Shown one piece after another: positions 26,012 through 33,883 of a stretch of 36,605 bases of DNA (position 1 is its first letter; each line of letters begins with the position of its first letter). Location: positions 1-36,605 of the forward strand of contig NZ_WQGO01000014.1 in the NCBI RefSeq assembly GCF_013034685.1, in the 5' to 3' direction. This DNA comes from Ruegeria lacuscaerulensis. GTDB taxonomy: Bacteria; Pseudomonadota; Alphaproteobacteria; Rhodobacterales; Rhodobacteraceae. Both the position numbers and the translations under genes were made by a program. The notes under the pieces were generated by a model. It was not told the origin of the DNA and made no database searches. It was given only the letters and a program-made list of their open reading frames with translations.

Positions 26012-27087
26012 TTCGCCGCTCCTTCAGCTTCACTTTCGGCTTCTGCAGGCGCATCGATCCAGACCTTGAACAGTTCATAGAATACAGCGAACAGAACAGG
26101 CCCCATAAAAATTCCGATCAAGCCATACGCCATCATGCCGCCGAGAACACCGATGAGGATGACTAGCATGGGAGTTTCGAGGCCCTTTGAGATGAATACA
26201 GGTCTCAGGAAACTGTCCATAATCGCTACGGGAACGGCCAGTACGGTGAAGATCAACGCTGTGCCACCGGACATGGTGCTCCAGGCGTAGATGACTACTG
26301 GCAGAAGAACCAAACCGGGTCCAATTTGGATAATCGAAAGGATCAGGCAAATAAACGCCAGCGTCGCGGCCGAACCAATCCCGAACAGCGCCAACAATAC
26401 CCAAACTACGACCGCCTGAATCGCAGCTACGCCAATCACACCCTTTGTCACATTGCGGATCGTCGCGCCTGCCAGTGTAACGAATTCGCCGCCCCGGGGC
26501 GCAAAGACTCGGTTGGCAAAACGCTGAAGGCCTTGCACAAGACTTGGGCCAGGGCTGAACAAGGCACCCATAATCAAGACGGACAAAGCCAGTGCCAAGA
26601 GGCCAAGTCCGATGCTTAGCACCCGTCCGAACAGCGATTTGGTAATCTCAAGAATCTGCGCGCCGTATTTGGCAAGCGCGCCATCAAGGTTTCGTTCAAA
26701 TAAGCCCCAAACTTCAGAAATCTTGTTGCCGACCAGGGGCAGCTCTTTTAGCCCTTCTGGTGCCGGTGGGACTTTTAGCTCGCCGCTGTCAGCTTGCTCT
26801 GCAAACTCAGATCCAAGCTCGGCTGCCCCCGATACCGCTGTTGCGACCGGCCCCAAAGTCAGAAGAAGACCTAACAAAACCAAAATCGTCGTAGCAAGTT
26901 TCTTCCGCCCGCCCAACTTGGACTGTAGCCAATCGAAAACTGGATAGAGTGCGACGCATAGGATCGTCGCCCAGATCACCACGCTTGCCAGCGGTGCCAC
27001 CATTACCAAAGCGCTGTAAAGGAATAGTCCGAGAAACAGCAGTCTTATCGCGAGATCGACAATCTTCGCGTCCTGGGTCTTTTCCAT
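26008..27087 (-). CDS. AI-2E family transporter
   Basis: Polytopic membrane protein of 359 aa from the AI-2E transporter superfamily. The N-terminus has paired TM segments (LLFLGLFLYSALVMVAPLASVVIWATILCVA split over residues 12-42), then a periplasmic helical region, and the C-terminal half contains the conserved GVIGVAAIQAVVVW, IGPGLVLLPVVIYAW and LGGMMAYGLIGIFMGPVLFAV blocks. Members include TqsA and Na+/H+ antiporters, so signalling-molecule export cannot be assumed. GGAGGG precedes the ATG. First gene of the three-gene operon with the HlyD adaptor and DUF2955 protein. Confidence 0.9.
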   Translation of the reverse strand: MEKTQDAKIVDLAIRLLFLGLFLYSALVMVAPLASVVIWATILCVALYPVFDWLQSKLGGRKKLATTILVLLGLLLTLGPVATAVSGAAELGSEFAEQADSGELKVPPAPEGLKELPLVGNKISEVWGLFERNLDGALAKYGAQILEITKSLFGRVLSIGLGLLALALSVLIMGALFSPGPSLVQGLQRFANRVFAPRGGEFVTLAGATIRNVTKGVIGVAAIQAVVVWVLLALFGIGSAATLAFICLILSIIQIGPGLVLLPVVIYAWSTMSGGTALIFTVLAVPVAIMDSFLRPVFISKGLETPMLVILIGVLGGMMAYGLIGIFMGPVLFAVFYELFKVWIDAPAEAESEAEGAAK

Positions 27088-27262
27088 ACCATCCCTCCAA
27101 TATTTGTTTTCTGAATGTTACACTCAAAAAACGAAATATGTATATTTTTAAAATGGAGGGACCTGCAGCAACCTGAATTCTCTTGTAAATTCGTATTTCA
27201 GAGGGCTGGTCTGTAGATGTATAGCCTGCGTATGAAATTGGGTTGGCTCATTGGAGCAAAAA

Positions 27263-27589
27263 TTAGTCGTCCCCTTTGGTGTCATCTTGGGACAGGATTG
27301 TATCCGCCACCGTGGTCGCTGCAGTCACGAAAATGCCGAGCCCCACGATGATGTAGAACATTGTAAAGATTTTGCCTGCTGCGGTTTCAGGAGAAAAGTC
27401 GCCAAACCCTACAGTCGATATTGTCACAACAGAAAAGTAGATGGAGTCGAGCCAACTCCAACCTTCGACATAGCGATAGAATACAGACGCCCACAGGATC
27501 ATACCGGTTGTGAAGGCCAGAAGGCCTTTGACCCTGCCATCTTTAAAGGCGACGCCTATTCCTCGCGTAATTCTGGCTATCGAATTCAT
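27263..27589 (-). CDS. Minimal 2TM K+ channel (108 aa)
   Basis: Short ion channel subunit with two TM segments ([19 protein letters not shown] and [21 protein letters not shown]) around a pore helix and the filter TISTVGFGD. The length matches the bare pore module (Ion_trans_2); it has no RCK gating domain. The Phe in the filter is a known variant of GYGD. It stands 487 bp from, and divergent to, an SLC13 permease that does carry RCK_C domains. No strong ribosome-binding site is seen before the ATG. Confidence 0.88.
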   Translation of the reverse strand: MNSIARITRGIGVAFKDGRVKGLLAFTTGMILWASVFYRYVEGWSWLDSIYFSVVTISTVGFGDFSPETAAGKIFTMFYIIVGLGIFVTAATTVADTILSQDDTKGDD

Positions 27590-28076
27590 AAAACGACAAT
27601 ATCAAGGTAAAAACAAATATATACTATTTTTTGAATTTTTTCGTACTAGCCCGAAAATCTTGTGCGCTCTCACCGCGCGTATCGTGCGGAAATTGTAACC
27701 GACTGTTCGCCCAACCGCTTTGGGACTATTCGGTTCTGTTTTTACTCTATTGGCAGTTTCGGCAATGGTGAAATGCGATACCTGCAACGAAAGGCTAACG
27801 GAAATTTCAAGTTCATACTGCATCAGCGAAATCCACTTTCCCAATGTCAGTAGGGTCCGCTAACAGGGACTGCACAGTCTGTTTTTTGAATGTCCGGTTC
27901 GGGCTGTATCCTGTCACAGGCGATGGTGGAACGTGGTTCCCCGCATTCACCATGAAGTGAAATCCTTTTGCTTTGTCCTGAAATTTTGTTTCGTAGCTTG
28001 GCCAAAAAGCGAAATTTCATGACAGCGTGGGCGCGATGGTTTAGGTTTTTACTTTAAACAGAATATCCAAGTCTCG
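27590..28076. promoter_or_regulatory. 487-bp divergent gap, K+ channel and SLC13 permease
   Basis: No gene is supported. The first 60 bases are very AT-rich and probably hold the channel promoter. Further right the sequence is less AT-rich with only short inverted repeats such as GGAAC/GTTCC near 27930. No riboswitch was recognised. Confidence 0.4.
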
Positions 28077-29969
28077 GTGGGCTCCTTGGAACAAGTTACC
28101 TTTACGTTTGAGATGGGTGTGGTTTGCGTTTTGTTGGCCTTCACCGTCTTCTTGTTTGTGTCAGAAATTGTCAGAATTGACCTCTCCGCCATACTGGTTC
28201 TTGTTCTCGTCGGACTTCTCAGCTACGTACCCGGGCTTGAGAACCTGGCGGATGTTTCGCATCTGTTCGATGGGTTTGCGTCGAACGCTGTGATTTCTAT
28301 TATCGCGGTCATGATCGTCGGTGCCGGATTGGATAAAACTGGTATCATGAACAAGGTTGCAGCGGTCATTCTAAAATATGGCGGCACGGCTGAAAGTCGG
28401 GTCCTGTCGATTGTTTCAGGAACGGTCGGCATCATATCGTCATTCATGCAGAATGTCGGAGCGGCTGCGCTGTTTTTGCCGGTCGTCAGCCGCATTTCTA
28501 CGAGGTCGGGAATACCCCTGTCCCGCCTGCTGATGCCCATGGGGTTTTGCGCCATTCTTGGCGGCACGATGACTATGGTCGGGTCTTCTCCGCTGATTTT
28601 GCTGAACGACCTGGTCCAGACTGCAAACGAGGGGCTACCTGAAGGCCAAAAAATCCAACCCTTCGGGCTGTTCTCGGTAGCGCCAATTGGCGCGGCCTTA
28701 ATCCTGACCGGGATCGGTTATTTTCTTCTGTTTGGGCGTTGGGTGCTGCCTGAAGACACCGGATCCGACAACACCGGCACAGGGCAGGGTACGCAGGAAT
28801 ACCTACAACGGGTTTACGGTTTGCAGGCGGATATTTTCGAAGTGATCGTGCCAGAAAAAAGCCCGTTGGTCGGGCAGATACTGGCTGACATCAACCATGA
28901 AAATCATCTCTACATAATATCCACATTTTATCGCGGTAAAACTTCCATGGTTCAGGTTCTTACAGCCGAGATTGCCGCTCCGTGCAGGCTTGCCATCATA
29001 GGAAACCGCTCGGTTGTCGAACAGTTTGCAGAGAAATTTGGTCTGACTGTTCTTCCTGAACTGGATATCTTCGTAGAAGAGTTTGCGCCAACCAATGCCG
29101 GAATAGCCGAAGTCGTCGTGACACCTGATAGCAAGCTGATCGGGAAATGCCCCCGCGAGCTTTTGTTCCGAAAGACGTACGGCATGTCATTGCTTGCTAT
29201 TCATCGAGGAGAAGAAACTCTCAGTCACGTCGAGACTGATACGCACGCGTCCACTCAGATCGGACTTGAAGAGTTTCACGCGGGCGACATGCTTGTCGCG
29301 CATACGAGGTGGGACAACCTGATGCGGGTCAAAAAGGATCCAGACTTTGTGGTTGTGACAACAGATTTTCCGCAAGATGAGCTACGGCCTCAGAAGGTCG
29401 GTTGGGCTTTGGCCTTCTTTGCAATATCGCTGTCGCTGATACTGTTCACCGACGTTCGCTTGTCCCTTTGCCTTCTGACGGGCGCCGCTGGAATGATGCT
29501 CACGCGGGTACTCAGTGTCGATGAGGCATACAGGGCAGTCGGATGGAACACGGTTTTCCTGCTGGCATGCCTGATACCTCTGGGGCAGGCGGTGCAAAAT
29601 ACCGGCACCGCAGCTTGGATCGCCCAGCAAATCATGATCATTTTGAACGGTTGGCCGATTTGGGCGCTTCAAGCCGGTGTCGCAATATTGGCCACCGCGT
29701 TTTCCCTGGTTATGTCGAATGTCGGGGCAACCGTGCTGCTCGTGCCCCTTGCTGTTTCAATTGCCGTAGCTGCCGGCGGAAACCCAGCGGCCTTTGCGCT
29801 AACAGTTGCAATCTCGACCTCGAACAGCTTCATCATTCCGACCCATCAGGTAAACGCACTGATTATGGGGCCCGCGGGTTACAAGGTAATGGACTTTGTG
29901 CGTTCCGGGGGCATCATGACCGTCCTGTTTTTGTTGGTTTCCTTGGTGATGCTCAATGTGATTTTCTGA
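28077..29969 (+). CDS. SLC13-family permease with RCK_C domains
   Basis: Inner-membrane transporter of the DASS/SLC13 and ArsB-like ion-transporter superfamily, 630 aa. Five or six TM segments come first, including SIIAVMIVGAGLDKTGIMNKVA and the GGTMTMVGSSPLILLNDL helical hairpin. The soluble middle (about 235-420) holds two RCK_C/TrkA_C modules (FEVIVPEKSPLVGQIL, VVVTPDSKLIGKCPREL), and more TM segments follow with ISTSNSFIIPTHQVNALI. Substrates in this group include sulfate, dicarboxylates and other anions; sulfate uptake would suit a sulfatase region but is not shown. The GTG start at 28077 is uncertain; the TTG at 28086 has GGTGG before it. Confidence 0.87.
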   Translation: MGSLEQVTFTFEMGVVCVLLAFTVFLFVSEIVRIDLSAILVLVLVGLLSYVPGLENLADVSHLFDGFASNAVISIIAVMIVGAGLDKTGIMNKVAAVILKYGGTAESRVLSIVSGTVGIISSFMQNVGAAALFLPVVSRISTRSGIPLSRLLMPMGFCAILGGTMTMVGSSPLILLNDLVQTANEGLPEGQKIQPFGLFSVAPIGAALILTGIGYFLLFGRWVLPEDTGSDNTGTGQGTQEYLQRVYGLQADIFEVIVPEKSPLVGQILADINHENHLYIISTFYRGKTSMVQVLTAEIAAPCRLAIIGNRSVVEQFAEKFGLTVLPELDIFVEEFAPTNAGIAEVVVTPDSKLIGKCPRELLFRKTYGMSLLAIHRGEETLSHVETDTHASTQIGLEEFHAGDMLVAHTRWDNLMRVKKDPDFVVVTTDFPQDELRPQKVGWALAFFAISLSLILFTDVRLSLCLLTGAAGMMLTRVLSVDEAYRAVGWNTVFLLACLIPLGQAVQNTGTAAWIAQQIMIILNGWPIWALQAGVAILATAFSLVMSNVGATVLLVPLAVSIAVAAGGNPAAFALTVAISTSNSFIIPTHQVNALIMGPAGYKVMDFVRSGGIMTVLFLLVSLVMLNVIF

Positions 29970-30423
29970 ACCGACTGACGGGAACAGATATCAAACTTTA
30001 GGCACCAAACCAAAACCTAACGATGCCGGTTTTAACTTTTTGCCGCTTACCGGGTTCCACTGGTCATCTGAACTCGCCCATGCCCAATCGGTCTTTTTTG
30101 TTTAGCAGAGAACTTTCACGAGTTTGGCACGCTCGGTGCGTCAATTGCATTGCAAAGTTCAAACCCGAATTGGAAAGCACGCGGGTCACAACAAATTCGG
30201 TCCCGACCTTCAAACGGGTTGCTATTTTGCATCCCCTTGAACGTCCGAAAAGCCGGTTGGATGGCAGACGCGGATCCCGGCGCTTGAGGTCTGGTTTTCT
30301 CCTCACTAACAATTTCACTATGAGTAACGGTTTTGTGAGGCTCATCGGTTCATGACTAGCTAATCAACTAGTTGAATCAGAATTAGTATTTTCAACAGAG
30401 ACTGATTGTGTTGGGTGGCGAGT
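29970..30423. other. 454-bp gap upstream of the SUMF1-fold gene
   Basis: No gene is supported. Frames here are short and look random. The AT-rich stretch at 30350-30400 is the likely promoter area for the gene at 30424. No clear terminator for the permease gene was found. Confidence 0.4.
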
Positions 30424-31452
30424 ATGTATTCACTATTGTTTTCTATTTGGGCATCTCTTCCGTTTGACTTTGGCCAAAGGGCTGAACACTGCTCTAGGGC
30501 AGTGGAACAAGCACTCCTCATAGCTGGGCTTCTGACTGTTCCGGCGATGGTGTTTTCTGCGGAACATCAATTAGAGGACGGCACGACCGTCGCGCCGCTT
30601 AAGATGTTCCAGGAATGCGATGTCTGCCCCGAGATGATCGCGCTTCCCGAGGGTGAGTTCATGATGGGTGGGCCTCCAGGGGAATCTCGGCGAACCAAGT
30701 ATTTTGCTGATGGAAAAACGCGTACCGCTACGCCGGAGGCTCCTTACATCGCAAAACATGAGGGTCCGGTTCACCGTGTAGAAATCGACATTCCAATTGC
30801 AATGGGGCGCAACGAAGTAACCTACGATCAATGGATGGCGTGTGTCCAAGATGGGGGCTGTGGCGGGATCGTTCCGCAAAATTGTATTCCTCAGATCGAT
30901 GGTTCCTGTGTGTCATTGACCGGAAATTTCCCGGTTATCTACGTCTCGTTTGAAGATGCGATTAGTTATACGAATTGGCTTAATCAAAAGGTTGGAGCCG
31001 AGGTCTATCGGCTGCCAACCGAGGCTGAATGGGAATACGCCGCGCGGGCGGGAACTCAGACGTCCTTTGCCCAGGGCGAAGAGGTTTCTACTGATCAGGC
31101 AAACTTTAGCGGTTCCGCGACCGCGAAGATGTTGGGAGTAGATCGCCCTGATCTGGTCTCACGTCGACTACCTGTTCAAGTTGATCTACTCAATGCCGCG
31201 AACGCTTGGGGTCTGAGGCATACGTCAGGAAATGCTGCGGAATTGACGATGTCATGTTGGTCCAAGAGATACGAAGGGTGGTCGACATCTAGCCGTTATT
31301 TGCAACATGCTGTTTCGACTTTGTGCGACTCCAACGTCGCTCGAGGTGGAGCTTACGGCCTTGCGATGGACTATGCGCGTGTGGGCTCTCGAGGACGAGT
31401 CATAGGCGCGGGTCGGGTAAGATTTACTGGGTTTCGCGTACTCAGAGAATGA
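30424..31452 (+). CDS. Secreted SUMF1/FGE-sulfatase-domain protein lacking the cysteine pair
   Basis: Exported protein with the formylglycine-generating-enzyme fold. A hydrophobic stretch (ALLIAGLLTVPAMVFSA, about residues 30-46) is the likely signal, after an unusually long N-terminus. Fold markers are IALPEGEFMMGGPPGE, HRVEIDIPIAMGRNEVTYDQW, FPVIYVSFEDAISYTNWLN, YRLPTEAEWEYAARAG, GNAAELT and VARGGAY...FTGFRVLRE. True FGEs have two copper-binding cysteines just after the RGGS(W/Y) box; here that stretch reads GLAMDYARV with no Cys, so sulfatase activation is doubtful. Other cysteines (CDVCP, CVQDGGCGG, CIPQ, CVS) may form disulfides. The ATG at 30424 follows GGTGGCGAG. Non-FGE members of the fold bind sugars or act in other pathways. 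Confidence 0.85.
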   Translation: MYSLLFSIWASLPFDFGQRAEHCSRAVEQALLIAGLLTVPAMVFSAEHQLEDGTTVAPLKMFQECDVCPEMIALPEGEFMMGGPPGESRRTKYFADGKTRTATPEAPYIAKHEGPVHRVEIDIPIAMGRNEVTYDQWMACVQDGGCGGIVPQNCIPQIDGSCVSLTGNFPVIYVSFEDAISYTNWLNQKVGAEVYRLPTEAEWEYAARAGTQTSFAQGEEVSTDQANFSGSATAKMLGVDRPDLVSRRLPVQVDLLNAANAWGLRHTSGNAAELTMSCWSKRYEGWSTSSRYLQHAVSTLCDSNVARGGAYGLAMDYARVGSRGRVIGAGRVRFTGFRVLRE

Positions 31453-31484
31453 AGAACTTCCGACTAAATTTTGGAGAGAAAAAA

Positions 31485-31562
31485 ATGGCTTGTTTCCATA
31501 GTGATAGAGATCCCCACACAGCAAATGGTCCATTTGCGGGGCTTCCAACGAGTTTAGGGTAG
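31485..31562 (+). CDS. Possible 25-aa small protein
   Basis: A short frame with an unusually good ribosome-binding site: GGAGAG lies 7 bases before the ATG, 32 bp after the SUMF1-fold gene. The peptide begins MACFHSDRDPHTANG and ends PTSLG; it is hydrophilic with no membrane segment. No family is recognised. It could be a leader peptide or a chance frame. Confidence 0.3.
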   Translation: MACFHSDRDPHTANGPFAGLPTSLG

Positions 31563-31899
31563 CCTGTTCGGAAAACAACCAAAGTCCACGTTTTCTGGCT
31601 CACGTGATCGCATCAATCTCCCCTCGAACATAATCCCAAAGACTGAGGCGGCCGAGGAAGAGATTTCAGAAAAACTGCAAAAAGCACAGCGCAACGACAT
31701 CAATTCATAGTCCCAAAAAAGGGATAGAGAATTTCTGAACGCATCTCGTTCTGCTTAGATTGACACCGTCAGACAAAGCGAAAACACGCTTTCAGTTTCG
31801 CCTAAACTTTCCTTAATCGTTCAGAATAGCAGCCTTAACTTCCGCCTCCTTTTTCTGTTGTACGACATCAACAGGACACTAGGAATTGGAGGAATTACC
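31563..31899. promoter_or_regulatory. Gap upstream of the DUF1127 pair
   Basis: This 337-bp stretch marks the change from accessory to core-like DNA. No gene is supported. It holds the promoter of the DUF1127 genes and any end of the accessory region; no third copy of the att repeat is seen here. Confidence 0.4.
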
Positions 31900-32127
31900 A
31901 TGGCCAATACTCATGCCGCCCCAGCACCGAAAAACGTTTTTGCCGGGATGATAGCAGACTATGCAGAGGCACAGACCGAGCTCTTTCGGCGGCGGATTTT
32001 CGCAAAGACCGTGCGGGAGTTGGAAAGCCTGAATGATGCACAGTTGGCGGATATCGGCGTCCCGCGCGCCGAGATCAAACAGCGCGCTTACCAAAATGTC
32101 TATCGCGGCGTTTCTTACCACAACTGA
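31900..32127 (+). CDS. DUF1127 small protein (75 aa)
   Basis: Small, basic protein. The C-terminal half contains the DUF1127 helix pattern, here ELESLNDAQLADIGVPRAEIKQRAY, preceded by a helical region (FAGMIADYAEAQTELFRRRIFAK). The ATG at 31900 is chosen because a strong GGAGGA lies 7 bases upstream; the frame is open upstream to 31858. Some DUF1127 proteins in alphaproteobacteria act in RNA turnover and phosphate or growth control by binding RNA and RNases; the role here is not shown. A second, related small gene follows 48 bp later. Confidence 0.85.
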   Translation: MANTHAAPAPKNVFAGMIADYAEAQTELFRRRIFAKTVRELESLNDAQLADIGVPRAEIKQRAYQNVYRGVSYHN

Positions 32128-32175
32128 CATGGCCCTCGCCCAGCTCAAAGTAGCAAAGAAGGAAGGACCCTGAAT

Positions 32176-32379
32176 ATGTTTGATGACGTTTCATTGAATG
32201 GCAGGCTGACCCCGGCCGAAAGCGCATTGTTGCTGTTCGACAGAGCGATGAGGATCCAGGCAATCAGAGCCGATATCGTTCGTGCCGCACAATATCTGGA
32301 CGGGTTCAGTGATCGCAAACTCTCAGAGCTAGGGATCAATCGCAGCGATATCGAAACAACAATCGACAGGTATATCTGA
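32176..32379 (+). CDS. DUF1127-like small protein (67 aa)
   Basis: Short protein with a helical start (LTPAESALLLFDRAMRIQAIRADIVRAAQYL) and a DUF1127-like end (LDGFSDRKLSELGINRSDIETTIDRYI), the same turn pattern as its upstream neighbour. GAAGGA precedes the ATG, slightly far. The two genes are cotranscribed to judge from the 48-bp spacing and the strong terminator at 32413-32446. Function unknown. Confidence 0.8.
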   Translation: MFDDVSLNGRLTPAESALLLFDRAMRIQAIRADIVRAAQYLDGFSDRKLSELGINRSDIETTIDRYI

Positions 32380-32412
32380 CCGCATCACGCAGGGTTGGAT
32401 AGCGTCTTATCG

Positions 32413-32446
32413 AAAAAGCCATTCCGGGGTCCTTGGAATGGCTTTT
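32413..32446 (+). terminator. Rho-independent terminator after the DUF1127 pair
   Basis: AAAAGCCATTCC and GGAATGGCTTTT form a 12-bp perfect stem with a 9-base loop and T-run on the + strand. The A-run on the other side makes it work for the convergent saccharopine dehydrogenase gene, whose stop is at 32459, so it is probably bidirectional. Confidence 0.88.
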
Positions 32447-32458
32447 CAAGCTGAACGG

Positions 32459-33601
32459 TCAGTTGCAGTGGGTCTCTATCTGTAGGTGCTGTGCCAGCCT
32501 GTCGATCTCGGCCATCCATGTTTCCACGAGTTTCGGGTCACTGGGTGCTGCGTGAACCCCGGCTGGAATGGCCCGGTTTAGAACCGCTTCGACGGCTAGT
32601 GACACCGGCACTGAGACGAGGCGCGCCATCGCCGTGCCCCGCGCGTCGCCCCACGCGTCCATGACATAGGTTTTGTGCCAGACAGGAATGCCGTCCTTCT
32701 CGGCCTTCAGGCCCACGCACAGGACCACGCGGTCAGGCTCGCCCGCGTCATAGGCGTTCTCGGCCCAGAACTGATCCGACATCTCTTTCAAACGCGCGTC
32801 ACCTTCGGGGCCCGAGAGGGTCTCGATCTCGGTAAATACGTCCGCCCAGGCATCGGCCCAGCCGTTCAGGCGCAGAGTGCCGCGGACGAATTCCTTGACG
32901 GTCCAGTGATCCTCGAATTGGTACTCGGCCATGAACGGCAGAGAATCCCGGTTGGGATAGACCTCAAAGCTTTCGGGAGCGGGTAGCGGTGCAATATAGC
33001 TGGTGATGGCATCCCACGGGCGGGCAACGTCCAGCGGCGCGTAGTCGCGGATGGATTTTGACGGCGACCGCAGGGCTTTCAGAACGCCCAGAGGCGACCA
33101 GCTGAATTTATAGCGGAACGGGTTGGGGTTTTTGGGGATGCCGCCGCAATAGGAGATGAAGCTCAGGTGGTTTTGCGCGTCAAAAGCATCCGAGGCGCGG
33201 TAGTCAGCGACCAATGCGTGCGCCATCAGGTGATCGATGCCCGGATCCAGCCCGACCTCGTTGACAATGGTAACACCCGCTTCGCGCGCCTTGTAATCCA
33301 GCGCGCGCATTTCGGGGGCGATATAGGATGACGACACAAAGTTCGCGCCTTTGGAGATCGCCAATTCGGCCAGCGGTACATGCCAGTCGCCGGGTAGCAT
33401 GGATACGATCACATCGCCCTTTTCCAACACCGCGCCCAAAGCGTCTATGTTAAATGCGCGAATGTCATCCGTCAGGTCGCCGACCTCAGCCTTGGCCTTG
33501 TCGATGGTCCGGTTCCAGACGGTGACTTTGTGACCGCCCTCGATCAGGCGGCGCAGGCCGGGGATGGCCGACAGGCCGGTGCCACACCAATGGATGGTCA
33601 T
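32459..33601 (-). CDS. Saccharopine dehydrogenase-like enzyme (glutamate-forming type)
   Basis: NAD(P)-dependent enzyme of the saccharopine dehydrogenase (LYS9-like) family, 380 aa. The N-terminal Rossmann domain starts WCGTGLSAIPGLRRLIEGGHKVTVWNR; the catalytic part shows VNEVGLDPGIDHLMAHAL and SYCGGIPKNPNPFRYKFSWSP, typical of the family. It interconverts saccharopine with glutamate and aminoadipate semialdehyde. The Lys-forming partner enzyme is encoded at 33884-34927, so together they suggest a lysine catabolic route through saccharopine, known in some marine alphaproteobacteria and linked to osmotic stress. A SemiSWEET gene lies 21 bp upstream. Last gene of a five-gene minus-strand operon, ended by the terminator at 32413. 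Confidence 0.9.
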   Translation of the reverse strand: MTIHWCGTGLSAIPGLRRLIEGGHKVTVWNRTIDKAKAEVGDLTDDIRAFNIDALGAVLEKGDVIVSMLPGDWHVPLAELAISKGANFVSSSYIAPEMRALDYKAREAGVTIVNEVGLDPGIDHLMAHALVADYRASDAFDAQNHLSFISYCGGIPKNPNPFRYKFSWSPLGVLKALRSPSKSIRDYAPLDVARPWDAITSYIAPLPAPESFEVYPNRDSLPFMAEYQFEDHWTVKEFVRGTLRLNGWADAWADVFTEIETLSGPEGDARLKEMSDQFWAENAYDAGEPDRVVLCVGLKAEKDGIPVWHKTYVMDAWGDARGTAMARLVSVPVSLAVEAVLNRAIPAGVHAAPSDPKLVETWMAEIDRLAQHLQIETHCN

Positions 33602-33622
33602 TCGTATGCTCCTTTTTGGCTT

Positions 33623-33871
33623 TCAGCCGAATTTAAGTTTCGCAGTTACAATCGCACCGACAAGCAGGATCGATATCACATTGCCAAGGATCAACGGCCA
33701 CGCAGCGATCATCAGCCCATAGATCAGCCACAGTGTCAGCGTGGTCAGAATCAGCAAGTTGGCGGGAAGGGACAGGTCTTTTGTTTCGCGGGTGCGCCAA
33801 GTTTTGAGAGTTTGAGGCAACCAGCATACTGTTCCCAAAATTGCCGCTGTTGCCCCGATCAGGTGTTCCAT
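33623..33871 (-). CDS. SemiSWEET-type small transporter (82 aa)
   Basis: Three-TM protein of the SemiSWEET/MtN3 half-transporter family, which works as a dimer. It starts LIGATAAILGTVCWLPQTLKTWRTRETKDLSLP, where the PQ motif and the KD.S box are family marks, followed by LLILTTLTLWLIYGLMI and a last TM segment after AAWPLILGNVISILL. Known members move sugars, but being placed between two saccharopine dehydrogenases (12 and 21 bp gaps) hints at another small solute. Substrate not determinable. Confidence 0.9.
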   Translation of the reverse strand: MEHLIGATAAILGTVCWLPQTLKTWRTRETKDLSLPANLLILTTLTLWLIYGLMIAAWPLILGNVISILLVGAIVTAKLKFG

Positions 33872-33883
33872 GGTTCGCCTTGC

